NCBI GenBank assembly: GCA_009911185.1
Contig: QXWW01000003.1
Coordinates: 124,001-188,000 of the forward strand
Direction of reading: 5' to 3'
DNA from: Lachnospiraceae bacterium
GTDB lineage: Bacteria; Bacillota; Clostridia; Lachnospirales; Lachnospiraceae
Length of the DNA: 64,000 nt
This document shows, piece by piece, positions 32,054 through 41,023 of this stretch. The notes beneath the pieces are model-generated. The model saw only the letters and a program-made list of their open reading frames with translations, was not told the DNA's origin and did no database searches. Every line of letters begins with the position of its first letter. Within the stretch, counting starts at the first letter, position 1. A program made the translations under genes and the position numbers.

Positions 32054-32712
32054 CAGAGCAAAAGTTTGGATTGAACGGATGTGCGTTAAAATGTATTGCC
32101 ATGGTCAGTATGCTGATCGATCATGCGGGGGCTGTGCTTTATCCGCAATATATTGTTCTGCGGATGATTGGAAGGCTTGCGTTTCCAATATATTGCTTTT
32201 TGCTGGTGGAAGGCGCCATGCATACAAGAGATATCCGCAAATACGAGATCAGGCTGCTGTTGTTTGCTTTGGTTTCAGAAGTGCCGTTTGACCTTGCGTT
32301 CCATGGAAGGACGTGGTGGGAGAATCAGAATGTATTTTTTACGCTGTTTTTGGGGGTTCTTGCTATTGATTTGATGCAGGAGGCCGGGAATAAATTAAGT
32401 GTATTTTTGATTTTTGTGTTAGCGGCAGTTGCAGCTGAAGCTTTGCACACAGATTATGGCGGAGCCGGAATTGTATTTATTGTTTGTTATTATCTTCTTT
32501 ACCAGAAAAAGATTTTGAAACAGATTATGTTTTTGGCGGAGAATTTTCTTCTCTATGGATTGGGCGTTCAGTTTTATGCGTCAATTGCAGTGCTTCCCAT
32601 GCTGTTGTATAACGGAAAAAAAGGACCTTCCCTGAAGTATGTTTTCTATGTATTTTATCCGCTGCATTTGTTGATTTTATATTTAATCATTCAAATGAAA
32701 TATGGAAGTTAA
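32050..32712 (+). CDS. TraX family membrane protein
   Basis: 220 residues with about seven hydrophobic segments. The start (NGCALKCIAMVSMLIDHAG) and GRLAFPIYCFLLVEGAMHTRD are the TraX-family signature. TraX of F plasmid acetylates pilin; chromosomal homologues in Firmicutes are likely membrane acyltransferases of unknown substrate. The ATG overlaps the stop of the GH13-like gene (ATGA), and no conjugation genes are nearby, so a role in modifying a surface glycan is possible but unproven. Confidence 0.85.
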   Translation: MTEQKFGLNGCALKCIAMVSMLIDHAGAVLYPQYIVLRMIGRLAFPIYCFLLVEGAMHTRDIRKYEIRLLLFALVSEVPFDLAFHGRTWWENQNVFFTLFLGVLAIDLMQEAGNKLSVFLIFVLAAVAAEALHTDYGGAGIVFIVCYYLLYQKKILKQIMFLAENFLLYGLGVQFYASIAVLPMLLYNGKKGPSLKYVFYVFYPLHLLILYLIIQMKYGS

Positions 32713-32738
32713 ATATGATATAATTTATGAGGTGAAAC

Positions 32739-33311
32739 ATGAAAGCTTGGCAACATTTAAAAACGATAAACCATCATAAAATGCTGGTGATGAAAGGTTG
32801 TTTCCGGGTAGGGCTTTATAAACAGGGGCTTTTGCATGATCTTTCCAAATATACGCCCACAGAATTTCTGGTAGGGTGTAAATATTTTCAGGGAAATATC
32901 AGTCCCAATAATATTGAACGCAAAGAAAATGGTTATTCTCTTGCCTGGCTGCATCATAAGGGCAGGAATAAGCATCATCTGGAGTATTGGATTGATTATG
33001 GAGTAGGTGAAAAAAGAGGAATTACCGGAATGAAGATGCCGTTAAAGTATGTGGTGGAAATGTTTATTGACCGGATTTCAGCGTCTAAAAATTATCAAAA
33101 GGAAAAATATACAGACCGCAGTGCGCTGGATTATTATGAGAACGGCAAAGAATACCATATTCTTCATGAAGAAACCAGGGCGCTGCTGGAAGAACTTCTT
33201 CACATGCTGGCGGATCAGGGAGAAGAAGCAACCTTTTACTATATCCGGCATGTTCTGCTCAGGCAGAAGGATTACGGGACGCCGTACCGGCGTCAGTCCG
33301 GAACAAACTGA
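32739..33311 (+). CDS. DUF5662 family protein
   Basis: 190 residues, start behind GAGGTG. The conserved parts are HHKMLVMKGCF, LLHDLSKYTPTEF, LAWLHHKGRNKHHLEYW and the AL-YYENG region, as in DUF5662. The spaced His/Asp residues suggest a metal-binding helical (HD-like) fold, though activity is not established. It lies 26 bases after TraX on the same strand. The last 19 bases overlap the convergent DUF4250 gene. Confidence 0.8.
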   Translation: MKAWQHLKTINHHKMLVMKGCFRVGLYKQGLLHDLSKYTPTEFLVGCKYFQGNISPNNIERKENGYSLAWLHHKGRNKHHLEYWIDYGVGEKRGITGMKMPLKYVVEMFIDRISASKNYQKEKYTDRSALDYYENGKEYHILHEETRALLEELLHMLADQGEEATFYYIRHVLLRQKDYGTPYRRQSGTN

Positions 33312-33475
33312 TTTTGTCTGCTGTCATAGTGAAAGGAAATTCCGGCAAGCTGCTTTGTCAGCTCATCTTCCGAGAGGCGGTTGCTCTTGCATAAGTCTTC
33401 CAGGGATGCGTAGTGATCTCTCAGGTGAGTATTAATAACGCTGAGCAGTATTACAGGATCTTTGGGAAAATTCAT
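33293..33475 (-). CDS. DUF4250 small protein
   Basis: 60 residues. FPKDPVILLSVINTHLRDHY, LCKSNRL and the C-terminal FHYDSRQNQFV match the DUF4250 family of small Clostridia proteins. GGAGGT is seven bases before the start, and a good promoter lies at 33530-33558. The function is unknown; it looks like a helix-turn-helix-sized globular protein. Its 3' end overlaps DUF5662 by 19 bases in the opposite direction. Confidence 0.85.
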   Translation of the reverse strand: MNFPKDPVILLSVINTHLRDHYASLEDLCKSNRLSEDELTKQLAGISFHYDSRQNQFVPD

Positions 33476-33529
33476 ATGTTTACCTCCAAAATATGTATTT
33501 TAGTATTTATATGTTGCATATGATTCATT

Positions 33530-33558
33530 AGTATACCTTGCTTTTACAGGGTTGGCAA
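33530..33558 (-). promoter_or_regulatory. Promoter of the DUF4250 gene
   Basis: On the minus strand TTGCCA (33558-33553), a 17-base spacer and TATACT (33535-33530). Confidence 0.7.
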
Positions 33559-33585
33559 GCTAATTTCAGAATTTAATTCTTAATG

Positions 33586-33647
33586 GAAAGGCACTTCAAA
33601 GCTTGATTTTTCATAGAATGTAATAAATCAGCTTAGAGGTGCTTTTT
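33586..33647 (+). promoter_or_regulatory. Leader hairpin that buries the sigma-factor ribosome site
   Basis: Bases 33586-33609 pair with 33625-33647 over about 20 pairs, with one mismatch and one bulge, and a 15-base loop. The 3' arm holds AGAGGT (33635-33640), the ribosome site of the next gene, and ends in TTTTTT, which overlaps its TTG start. The fold could act as an intrinsic terminator or block translation until opened. Confidence 0.65.
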
Positions 33648-34273
33648 TGAAAACTTTTTTATTGCCGCTGAAGGAAGAGGAAGAAAAATATTATCTGGAA
33701 AAAATGAGAGAGGGCGACCTTGAAGCTAAACATACTTTGATTGAGCGAAATTTGAGACTGGTAGCTCATATTTCCAGAAAATACCAAAATGGTGAGGAGG
33801 ATATGGAAGATTTGATTTCCATTGGTACCATTGGACTGATTAAAGCGATTGGCACATTTAATTATGAACGGGGGAACAGGCTTGCGACTTATGCAGCGCG
33901 ATGCATAGACAATGAACTATTGATGTATTTCCGGGGAAAGAAGAAAACTTCCAGAGAGGTTTCTTTGTATGAACCGATCGGGACAGACAAGGAAGGAAAT
34001 CAGATCAGCCTGATGGATGTAGTCGAAAGTACGGACCGGGATATTTTTGAAATTATAGAGCTCAAAGGCAACAGCCGCAAGGTTTACGAGATGATTCCCA
34101 AGGTTCTCAATGAAAGAGAGCGCGAGATTATCCAATGGAGGTATGGTTTATATAATCAGGTTCCGGTCACCCAGAGGGAAATTGCAGATAAACTTGGAAT
34201 TTCCCGGTCGTATGTGAGCAGAATCGAAAAGCGGGCGCTGGAAAAATTAAAGAGTTGTTTTGAAGCGTCATAG
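33647..34273 (+). CDS. sigK: Sigma-70 family factor, sigma-K-like, without pro-sequence
   Basis: 208 residues. Region 2 (RNLRLVAHISRKY, EDLISIGTIGLIKAIGTFN, RLATYAARCIDNELLMYFR) and region 4 (VTQREIADKLGISRSYVSRIEKRALEKL) match the sporulation sigma factors, and KKTSREVSLYEPIGTDKEGN is closest to sigma-K. The TTG at 33647 lies 6 bases after AGAGGT. An in-frame stop at 33614 and no other start mean there is no room for the roughly 20-residue pro-sequence of Bacillus pro-sigma-K. It is not interrupted by an element. It would direct late mother-cell genes if this strain sporulates; sigma-E is the main alternative. Confidence 0.8.
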   Translation: MKTFLLPLKEEEEKYYLEKMREGDLEAKHTLIERNLRLVAHISRKYQNGEEDMEDLISIGTIGLIKAIGTFNYERGNRLATYAARCIDNELLMYFRGKKKTSREVSLYEPIGTDKEGNQISLMDVVESTDRDIFEIIELKGNSRKVYEMIPKVLNEREREIIQWRYGLYNQVPVTQREIADKLGISRSYVSRIEKRALEKLKSCFEAS

Positions 34274-34424
34274 AACCAGGAGCGAAGTGCTGCCGGCGGT
34301 TTGAACATTCAGACCGCTGACAAAAACGGCTTTTCAAATAAAGAGAAATATGTTACCATGAATCTATCTTTTTTCAGGGCGTGTCTGCCCCAAATATTCC
34401 CAACCAGTACAAAGGGAGGTATCT

Positions 34425-35981
34425 TTGTATAGTATTGTGTCAACAGCAATCGTCTGCGGAATCCAGAGCGTTCTCGTTCAGGTAGAGGCGGATGTTTGCG
34501 ACGGAATGCCTGCATTGGAAATGGTAGGCGTATTAGCTTCGGAGGTAAAAGAAGCTAAGGAGCGGATTCGGGCGGCAATCCGTAACAGCGGCATCAGCCT
34601 GCCGCCGAAAAAGATTACGATCAACCTTTATCCGGCAGATATCCGCAAAACAGGGACAGTATTTGATCTGCCCATTGCGCTTGCGGTTTTAGCGGCATAT
34701 GGGAGGATTCCCCAGGAATATTTAGAGGGGATTCTTTTTGCAGGCGAGATCAGCCTGAATGGGGAAATACGGCCCACGTCCGGGGTGCTGCCAATGGTTC
34801 TTGCCGCCAAAGAAGCGGGAAAGCAGGTGGTATGCGTTCCCAGAGAAAATATCAGGGAGGCTCAGATTGTAAAAGGAATTACCATTTTGCCGGGAGAAAA
34901 TCTGAATCAGGTGATGGAGCTTATCCGTTGTTTTTTTAAGGAGGGCTGTAAGGAAAGCGAAAATAGCGATAATGATAATAATATAGAAGAAATGGGCATA
35001 GATTATGAAAATATGGATTGTGATTTCGCGGGAATCCATGGACAACTTCTGCTGAAACGCGCCTGCGAAATTGCGGCGAGCGGAAGACATCATATGTTGA
35101 TGCTGGGTTCTCCGGGCGCTGGAAAAACGATGGCGGCCCGTGCCGTCGCCACTATTTTGCCGCCGCTTACCCAGCAAGAGGCATTAGAGCTTGCCAAGGT
35201 TTACAGTGTCACGGGCAGATTTGAGCAGCGGGAGAAAAATTTCAGGAAAAGGCCGTACCGAAGCCCTCACCATACCATCAGCCTGGCAGGGCTGGCTGGA
35301 GGAGGAGCTGTGCCAAAGCCGGGGGAGATCAGTCTCGCCCATAAGGGGGTGCTGTTTTTAGACGAACTGACGGAATTTAAAAAGCCAGTATTAGAAGCGC
35401 TGCGTCAGCCATTAGAAGAGCGCGGCATCCGTTTGGTGCGAAAAAGCGGCACGTATTTCTATCCGGCAGATATTATGCTGATTGCGGCTATGAATCCCTG
35501 CAACTGCGGCTATTTTCCCGATCGCAACCGCTGTAGCTGTTCCCGGGCAATGATCGAACGGCATCTTAATAAAATCAGCCGTCCTATGTTAGACCGCATG
35601 GATCTTTGCGTGGAAGTGCAGCGCCCCTCTCTGTCAGAGCTGACAGCCAGAAAGCGGGAGGAAACATCGGCCGAAATCCGTGCGCGTGTGGAACGGACGC
35701 AGCTTATACAACAGCAAAGGTTTGAAGGGACTGGTATATTGTATAACAGCCAGATTCCTGCCAGTGCAATGGAACAGTGGTGTGTTTTAGAGCCGGCGGG
35801 AGAAAGGCTGCTACAAGAAGCGTTTGAACAGTTACAGCTGACAGCGAGAGGGTATTACCGGATTATACGGGTAGCCCGCACGATTGCAGACATGGAAGGC
35901 GCAGCACAGATCGGGCGTTCCCACATCCAGGAAAGCCTTCTGTTTCGCAGTATTGATAGAAAGGTGTGGAATTGGGAGTGA
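34425..35981 (+). CDS. YifB/ComM family Mg-chelatase-like AAA+ protein
   Basis: 518 residues. The N-terminal Lon-S5-like domain (GMPALEMVGV, KKITINLYPADIRKTG) is followed by a ChlI-type AAA+ module with Walker A GSPGAGKT near residue 230, GVLFLDEL and the Cys-rich NPCNCGYF-CSCS, and a C-terminal helical domain. ComM promotes branch migration during natural transformation in Haemophilus; in Firmicutes the role is less clear, but adjacency to dprA supports DNA uptake or recombination. Start TTG 34425 has GGGAGG five bases upstream. Confidence 0.88.
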   Translation: MYSIVSTAIVCGIQSVLVQVEADVCDGMPALEMVGVLASEVKEAKERIRAAIRNSGISLPPKKITINLYPADIRKTGTVFDLPIALAVLAAYGRIPQEYLEGILFAGEISLNGEIRPTSGVLPMVLAAKEAGKQVVCVPRENIREAQIVKGITILPGENLNQVMELIRCFFKEGCKESENSDNDNNIEEMGIDYENMDCDFAGIHGQLLLKRACEIAASGRHHMLMLGSPGAGKTMAARAVATILPPLTQQEALELAKVYSVTGRFEQREKNFRKRPYRSPHHTISLAGLAGGGAVPKPGEISLAHKGVLFLDELTEFKKPVLEALRQPLEERGIRLVRKSGTYFYPADIMLIAAMNPCNCGYFPDRNRCSCSRAMIERHLNKISRPMLDRMDLCVEVQRPSLSELTARKREETSAEIRARVERTQLIQQQRFEGTGILYNSQIPASAMEQWCVLEPAGERLLQEAFEQLQLTARGYYRIIRVARTIADMEGAAQIGRSHIQESLLFRSIDRKVWNWE

Positions 35982-37090
35982 AAGAAAATGATACATATTT
36001 TGATATTTATGAATACTGGCTGGCCAGCCTTGCCTTTCTTCCCGGAAGGAAAAAGATTTATCTCAAAACGGTGTTTCAAAAGGCGGAGATGCTGTATCGT
36101 GCAGAAGAAATGAGTCTGAAACATCTTTTGCTGCTGACAGAGCGGGAAAAGGAACGCTTGAAAGAGGCGCAAAGACAGACAGAGAAAGAGTTAAAACGAC
36201 AAAGAGAATATTGTGCGCAGAATCAGATTGGGCTGGCGCTCTGGCAGGACGATTCGTATCCCTTGCGATTAAAGGAGATTTATAATCCGCCTTATGGGCT
36301 GTTTTACCGGGGGCGTCTGCCGGACAAGAATCTGTGTACAGTTGGGATTGTGGGCGCAAGAAACTGTTCCTTTTATGGGAAAACAGCTGCGGAGAAGATT
36401 GGGAAGGAGCTTGCCGCGGCGGGAATCGCCGTAATTAGCGGTCTGGCGGCAGGAATTGACGGGGCGGCTCAAAGGGGGGCTGTTCATGCAGGCGGATATA
36501 CCCTGGGCGTGTTAGGAAATGGAATCGATGTGTGTTATCCGCCGCAAAACAGGGAATTATATGAGCAGCTTTTGACAAAGGGATGCGTGGTGTCGGAATA
36601 TCCGCCGGGTACGACTCCGCTTCCGGGCTATTTTCCGCAGAGAAACCGGATAATCAGCGGCTTGTCTGATTGCGTGCTGGTGGTGGAAGCCAGAGAAAAG
36701 AGCGGTTCCCTGATTACGGCAGATTTTGCATTAGAGCAGGGAAAGGACGTTTATGCTTTGCCGGGAAGGATTTCTGACGCGCTAAGCCAGGGGACAAACC
36801 GCTTAATCCGACAGGGCGCAGGAATTTTTTTAAATGTGGAAGATTTTCTGAATGAAATGCATATTTTTACAAAAGCGGGAGACAATTCTTCTCTAAAACC
36901 AAAAAATTCTCTTGAAAATTTAGAAAGGTTGGTGTATAGTTGTCTCGGTTTCACTCCCAGAAGTCTGGAGTATCTTTTGACAGAAACCAATCTTTCTCTG
37001 GGAGTATTGATGGAAAATCTGGAAACACTGCAGGAAAAGGGCTGTGTTTCTGAGGTATATAAAAATTACTATAGCCGTTGTGATATTTGA
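35966..37090 (+). CDS. dprA: DNA-processing protein DprA
   Basis: 374 residues. The Rossmann-like DprA core is complete: GIVGARNCSFYG, ISGLAAGIDGAA, LGNGIDVCYP, SEYPPGT, FPQRNRIISGLSD and EAREKSGSLITA-FALEQG. A C-terminal winged-helix-like region follows. DprA loads RecA on incoming single strands during transformation. GTG 35966 or GTG 35978 may be the start; both overlap yifB, so the two are coupled. topA follows after 23 bases. Confidence 0.92.
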   Translation: MELGVKENDTYFDIYEYWLASLAFLPGRKKIYLKTVFQKAEMLYRAEEMSLKHLLLLTEREKERLKEAQRQTEKELKRQREYCAQNQIGLALWQDDSYPLRLKEIYNPPYGLFYRGRLPDKNLCTVGIVGARNCSFYGKTAAEKIGKELAAAGIAVISGLAAGIDGAAQRGAVHAGGYTLGVLGNGIDVCYPPQNRELYEQLLTKGCVVSEYPPGTTPLPGYFPQRNRIISGLSDCVLVVEAREKSGSLITADFALEQGKDVYALPGRISDALSQGTNRLIRQGAGIFLNVEDFLNEMHIFTKAGDNSSLKPKNSLENLERLVYSCLGFTPRSLEYLLTETNLSLGVLMENLETLQEKGCVSEVYKNYYSRCDI

Positions 37091-37113
37091 CGGAGGAATA
37101 AAGGAGCAGACAC

Positions 37114-39183
37114 ATGGCAAAGTATCTTGTAATCGTGGAGTCACCGGCGAAGGTGAAGACAATCAAAAAATTTTTGGGGAAAAACTATGAAGTGGAGGCG
37201 TCCAACGGGCATGTCAGGGATCTTCCCAAGAGCCAGCTTGGCATAGATGTGGAACATGACTACGAGCCAAAATATATTACGATTCGGGGAAAGGGAGATA
37301 TTCTTGCCAATCTTCGCAAAGCGGTGAAGAAGGCGGATAAAGTGTATCTGGCAACGGACCCTGACCGGGAAGGAGAGGCCATTTCCTGGCATCTTTCAAA
37401 GGCGTTGAAACTGGAAGGAAAGAATGTCTATCGGATTAGTTTCAATGAGATTACAAAAAATGCCGTAAAAACTTCGCTGAAACAGGCGAGAGAGATTGAT
37501 ATGAACCTGGTGGATGCTCAGCAGGCGCGGCGCATGTTAGACCGTATGGTGGGGTATCGGATTAGTCCGCTGTTATGGGCGAAAGTGAAAAGAGGGTTAA
37601 GCGCAGGGCGCGTGCAGTCGGTAGCGCTTCGCATTATCTGTGACAGAGAGGAAGAAATCAATGCATTTATCCCCGAGGAATATTGGACGCTGGATGCGCA
37701 GCTTACCATTCCAGGTGAAAAGAAACCCCTCGCCGCCAAATTTTATGGAGATGAAACAGGTAGAATTAATATTGGCTCCAGAGAAGAAATGGACAAAATT
37801 TTGTCAGACCTGGAACACGAAAACTACCAGGTGCTTGAAGTAAAAAGGGGAAGCAGGACCAAAAAGGCTCCGCTTCCGTTTACCACCAGTACGCTGCAGC
37901 AGGAAGCGGCAAAGAGACTCAATTTTTCAACGCAGAAGACGATGCGTCTGGCGCAGCAGCTTTATGAGGGGGTTGACGTTAAGGGGCAGGGAACGGTCGG
38001 TATTATTACCTACCTGAGAACGGATTCGGTGCGGGTGTCAGAGGAGGCGGACGCAGCCGCAAGAGAGTATATCCAATCTTCTTATGGGGAAAAGTACGTC
38101 GCGGCGTCAGGGCAGAGCAAAAAAAGCGGTGCGAATGTCCAGGATGCCCATGAGGCAATTCGTCCATCAGATATTACAAGGACGCCTGTGATGATCAAAG
38201 AATCTTTAAGCCGGGATCAATTCCGCCTGTACCAGTTAATCTGGAACCGTTTTGCGGCGAGCCGCATGGCAAGTGCAGAGTACGAAACCACATCAGTGAA
38301 AATAAAAGCGGGACGGTACCGTTTTCATGTATCGGCGTCTAAAGTTGCTTTTGAGGGATTTTTGTCTGTATATACCGGCGACGATGAGGAAAAAACGGAA
38401 AGCAATGTGCTGTTGAAGGCTATTGATACCGATACGGAACTAAATCTGAAAGAGTTGGAAGAAAAGCAGCATTTTACCCAGCCGCCAGCGCATTTTACAG
38501 AGGCGTCCTTAGTGAAAGCGCTGGAAGAACTGGGTGTCGGACGCCCCAGTACTTATGCGCCGACGATTACAACGCTGCTGGGAAGGCGTTATATAACCAA
38601 AGAAAATAGAAATCTTTATGTAACGGAATTGGGAGAAATAGTCAATTCTATTATGACAGAGGCGTTTCCGGCTATTGTGGACCAACAGTTTACAGCAAAT
38701 ATGGAATCGCTTCTGGATAAAGTCGCGGAGGGAACGGTTGGCTGGAAAGTAGTGGTAAGTAACTTCTACCCGGATTTAGAACATGCCGTTCAGATTGCAG
38801 AGAAAGAGCTGGAAAAAGTAAAGATTGAAGATGAAGTTACAGATGTGATTTGCGATCTGTGTGGTAGAAATATGGTAATCAAATATGGACCGCACGGAAG
38901 ATTTCTCGCCTGTCCTGGATTTCCTGACTGCCGCAATACCAAGCCGTATTTGGAGAAAATCGGCGTGTCTTGTCCGATATGTGGAAAAGAGATTGTCCTG
39001 AAAAAGACAAAGAAAGGTAGAAAATATTATGGCTGCGAGGCAAATCCTGATTGTGAGTTTATGTCCTGGCAAAAGCCTTCGAAAGAAGAATGTCCGCAAT
39101 GCGGCGGTTACATGGTGGAAAAGGGAAATAAACTGGTGTGCGCGAATAATCAGTGCGGATTTGTGAAAGAACAGCAGAAATAA
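37114..39183 (+). CDS. topA: DNA topoisomerase I
   Basis: 689 residues. N-terminal TOPRIM domain (VIVESPAKVKTI; DPDREGEAISWH), catalytic Y300 in GIITYLRTDSVR, and three C-terminal four-Cys zinc fingers (CDLC, CPIC and CPQC starts). It relaxes negative supercoils. Order yifB-dprA-topA is a common Firmicutes arrangement. Confidence 0.96.
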   Translation: MAKYLVIVESPAKVKTIKKFLGKNYEVEASNGHVRDLPKSQLGIDVEHDYEPKYITIRGKGDILANLRKAVKKADKVYLATDPDREGEAISWHLSKALKLEGKNVYRISFNEITKNAVKTSLKQAREIDMNLVDAQQARRMLDRMVGYRISPLLWAKVKRGLSAGRVQSVALRIICDREEEINAFIPEEYWTLDAQLTIPGEKKPLAAKFYGDETGRINIGSREEMDKILSDLEHENYQVLEVKRGSRTKKAPLPFTTSTLQQEAAKRLNFSTQKTMRLAQQLYEGVDVKGQGTVGIITYLRTDSVRVSEEADAAAREYIQSSYGEKYVAASGQSKKSGANVQDAHEAIRPSDITRTPVMIKESLSRDQFRLYQLIWNRFAASRMASAEYETTSVKIKAGRYRFHVSASKVAFEGFLSVYTGDDEEKTESNVLLKAIDTDTELNLKELEEKQHFTQPPAHFTEASLVKALEELGVGRPSTYAPTITTLLGRRYITKENRNLYVTELGEIVNSIMTEAFPAIVDQQFTANMESLLDKVAEGTVGWKVVVSNFYPDLEHAVQIAEKELEKVKIEDEVTDVICDLCGRNMVIKYGPHGRFLACPGFPDCRNTKPYLEKIGVSCPICGKEIVLKKTKKGRKYYGCEANPDCEFMSWQKPSKEECPQCGGYMVEKGNKLVCANNQCGFVKEQQK

Positions 39184-39378
39184 TTTGCAATTCAGAGCTG
39201 TCACATTGAAGAAATCAGGCGCAGGATATGGTAAAAATTAACAGATTATGGAAACCATGTCCGGCAGGCTCCGGTCTGAAATGTGGCGGCTTTTTTCTGT
39301 ATTGAAACTTTATTCGGGAACATAGTAACAAAATGACGCAAAATAGGCACAAATAAGCGCAAAAAACGTAGAAAGTTG

Positions 39379-39407
39379 TTGAATTTTACAGTGAAATATG
39401 GTAAAAT
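39379..39407 (+). promoter_or_regulatory. Promoter of codY
   Basis: TTGAAT (39379-39384), 17-base spacer, TAAAAT (39402-39407). The spacer has AATTTT-ACAGTG-AAAT, a loose match to the CodY box, so autoregulation is possible but weakly supported. Confidence 0.65.
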
Positions 39408-39453
39408 TAGAAGAAATTCAGAAGAGGTATAAATTTTAATCAGGAGGTATGTT

Positions 39454-40242
39454 ATGAGTGTTCAGTTGTTAGACAAGACAAGAAAAATCAATAAATTACT
39501 GCATAATAATAATTCCTCAAAAGTAATCTTTAATGATATATGTGAAGTCTTGACTGAAATTTTAGACTCCAATATCCTGGTTATCAGTAAAAAAGGCAAA
39601 GTATTGGGAACCAGCAGGTGCGGGAAGACGGACGAGATACAGGAATTGATTGCAGATGATGTCGGCGGGTTCATTGATGCTATATTAAATGAGCGTTTGC
39701 TGGGGATTTTATCTACCAAAGAGAACGTTAATTTGGAAACGCTGGGATTTGGTTCTCAGGAAGTGCGGAAGTATCAGGCGATTATCACTCCCATAGACAT
39801 AGCTGGAGAGCGGCTGGGCACATTGTTTGTGTATCGCTTGGAGAAGCCGTACGATATTGACGATATTATTCTAAGCGAATATGGAACTACAGTGGTGGGA
39901 CTTGAAATGATGCGTTCTGTAAATGAAGAAAGTGCAGAGGAGAATCGGAAGGTACAGATTGTGAAATCGGCCATCAGCACCCTGTCTTTTTCAGAATTAG
40001 AGGCTATCACGCATATTTTTGATGAAATGGATGGTAAGGAAGGCATACTGGTGGCGAGTAAGATTGCAGACCGGGTGGGAATTACCAGAAGTGTTATCGT
40101 AAATGCGCTTCGGAAGTTTGAGAGCGCAGGCGTTATTGAATCCAGGTCTTCCGGAATGAAGGGGACTTATATCAAAGTGCTGAATGACGTAGTGTTTGAA
40201 GAGCTGGATAAGGTAAAAAAACAGAATATGAAAGACAGCTAA
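39454..40242 (+). CDS. codY: GTP-sensing global regulator CodY
   Basis: 262 residues, the normal length. The N-terminal GAF domain (about 1-155; LLDKTRKINKLL, DSNILVISKKGKVLG) binds branched-chain amino acids, and the C-terminal winged helix (VASKIADRVGITRSVIVNALRKFESAGVIESRSSGMKGTY) binds DNA in two pieces of 20 or fewer conserved residues. It represses starvation and often motility genes when nutrients are plentiful. AGGAGGT precedes the start. It lies directly before the flagellar operon, as in Bacillus subtilis. Confidence 0.96.
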   Translation: MSVQLLDKTRKINKLLHNNNSSKVIFNDICEVLTEILDSNILVISKKGKVLGTSRCGKTDEIQELIADDVGGFIDAILNERLLGILSTKENVNLETLGFGSQEVRKYQAIITPIDIAGERLGTLFVYRLEKPYDIDDIILSEYGTTVVGLEMMRSVNEESAEENRKVQIVKSAISTLSFSELEAITHIFDEMDGKEGILVASKIADRVGITRSVIVNALRKFESAGVIESRSSGMKGTYIKVLNDVVFEELDKVKKQNMKDS

Positions 40243-40262
40243 ACGGATTTAGCGGTGAGAAG

Positions 40263-40299
40263 AAAAGGAATTTGCAGGGGGGCTACAGATTCCTTTTTT
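40263..40299 (+). terminator. Terminator of codY
   Basis: AAAAGGAATTTG (40263-40274) pairs with CAGATTCCTTTT (from 40286) with one G-U, followed by TTTT. It separates codY from the flagellar operon. Confidence 0.85.
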
Positions 40300-40571
40300 A
40301 TGTTTCCCAATCATAATTCTGGAAGAATGTCCATATAATGTGAAAAACGAAGTGGATCATCTATGTATAAAATATATCATGAGTTTTTCAGGATAGGAAG
40401 GAAATTCCCAGTAATTAGTACTTGTTTCGACGAAAAAGCACAAGATACAGTAAATTTTGATGAAAAAATACAAAAAAACACTTGCATTACAGAGTCTCTT
40501 GCGATAATCTATAATAAGATAGCTTTGTATAGATTTTGTGAAGAATACAAAAGATGGAAGGAGCAGTACAT
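40300..40571 (+). promoter_or_regulatory. Leader region of the flagellar operon
   Basis: 272 AT-rich bases between the codY terminator and flgB. A perfect TATAAT (40510-40515) has only a weak -35 (TTACAG, 40487-40492, 17-base spacer), as might suit an activated promoter. A second TATAAT is at 40334-40339 with no -35. AATTTTGATGAAAAA in this region loosely resembles a CodY box. No sigma-28-type promoter was recognised. Confidence 0.45.
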
Positions 40572-40961
40572 ATGTTAAGCAGTGGAATCTATGATTATAT
40601 TGATGTATGGAACAAAGCAGCAGATGCAGCATGGTTGCGGGACACTGCGATTGTCAACAATATTACCAATGGAGACACGCCAGGATACAAGCGGCAGGAT
40701 GTAGATTTTGAAGGAGTGCTCAAGCGGGAGCTGGGCAGATCGAAGTATGTGTCACTGGATGAAAAGGTGCAAAATTTACATATGAATCATTTAAACGCGT
40801 CTATTTATACGGATTCTGCAAGTTATTCTTACCGTTTGGATGGAAATAATGTAGATCCGGAGCAGGAACAGGCGGAACTGGTATCAAACAGGATTAAATA
40901 CAATGGTTTAATTGACAGTATGTCTAAAGAATTTGCCAGGATTAAGAGTGTGATTAAGTAG
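40572..40961 (+). CDS. flgB: Flagellar basal-body rod protein FlgB
   Basis: 129 residues from ATG 40572 (AAGGAG upstream). NNITNGDTPGYKRQDVDFE is the conserved rod-protein motif, and the C-terminal amphipathic helix is present. It forms the proximal rod. First gene of the operon. Confidence 0.94.
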   Translation: MLSSGIYDYIDVWNKAADAAWLRDTAIVNNITNGDTPGYKRQDVDFEGVLKRELGRSKYVSLDEKVQNLHMNHLNASIYTDSASYSYRLDGNNVDPEQEQAELVSNRIKYNGLIDSMSKEFARIKSVIK

Positions 40962-41023
40962 CGTGTCTGTTTTTTAGGGATAAATGCGCAAAATGTTTAA
41001 AGCAGGAATTTGGAGGAAAATAT

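Noticed and set aside
33647..34273. Interruption of sigK by a skin-type element
   Set aside because: The frame is continuous from region 1.2 to region 4.
40300..40571. Sigma-28 promoter for the flagellar operon
   Set aside because: No TAAA-N15-GCCGATAA-like pair was found on reading; a TATAAT is present instead.
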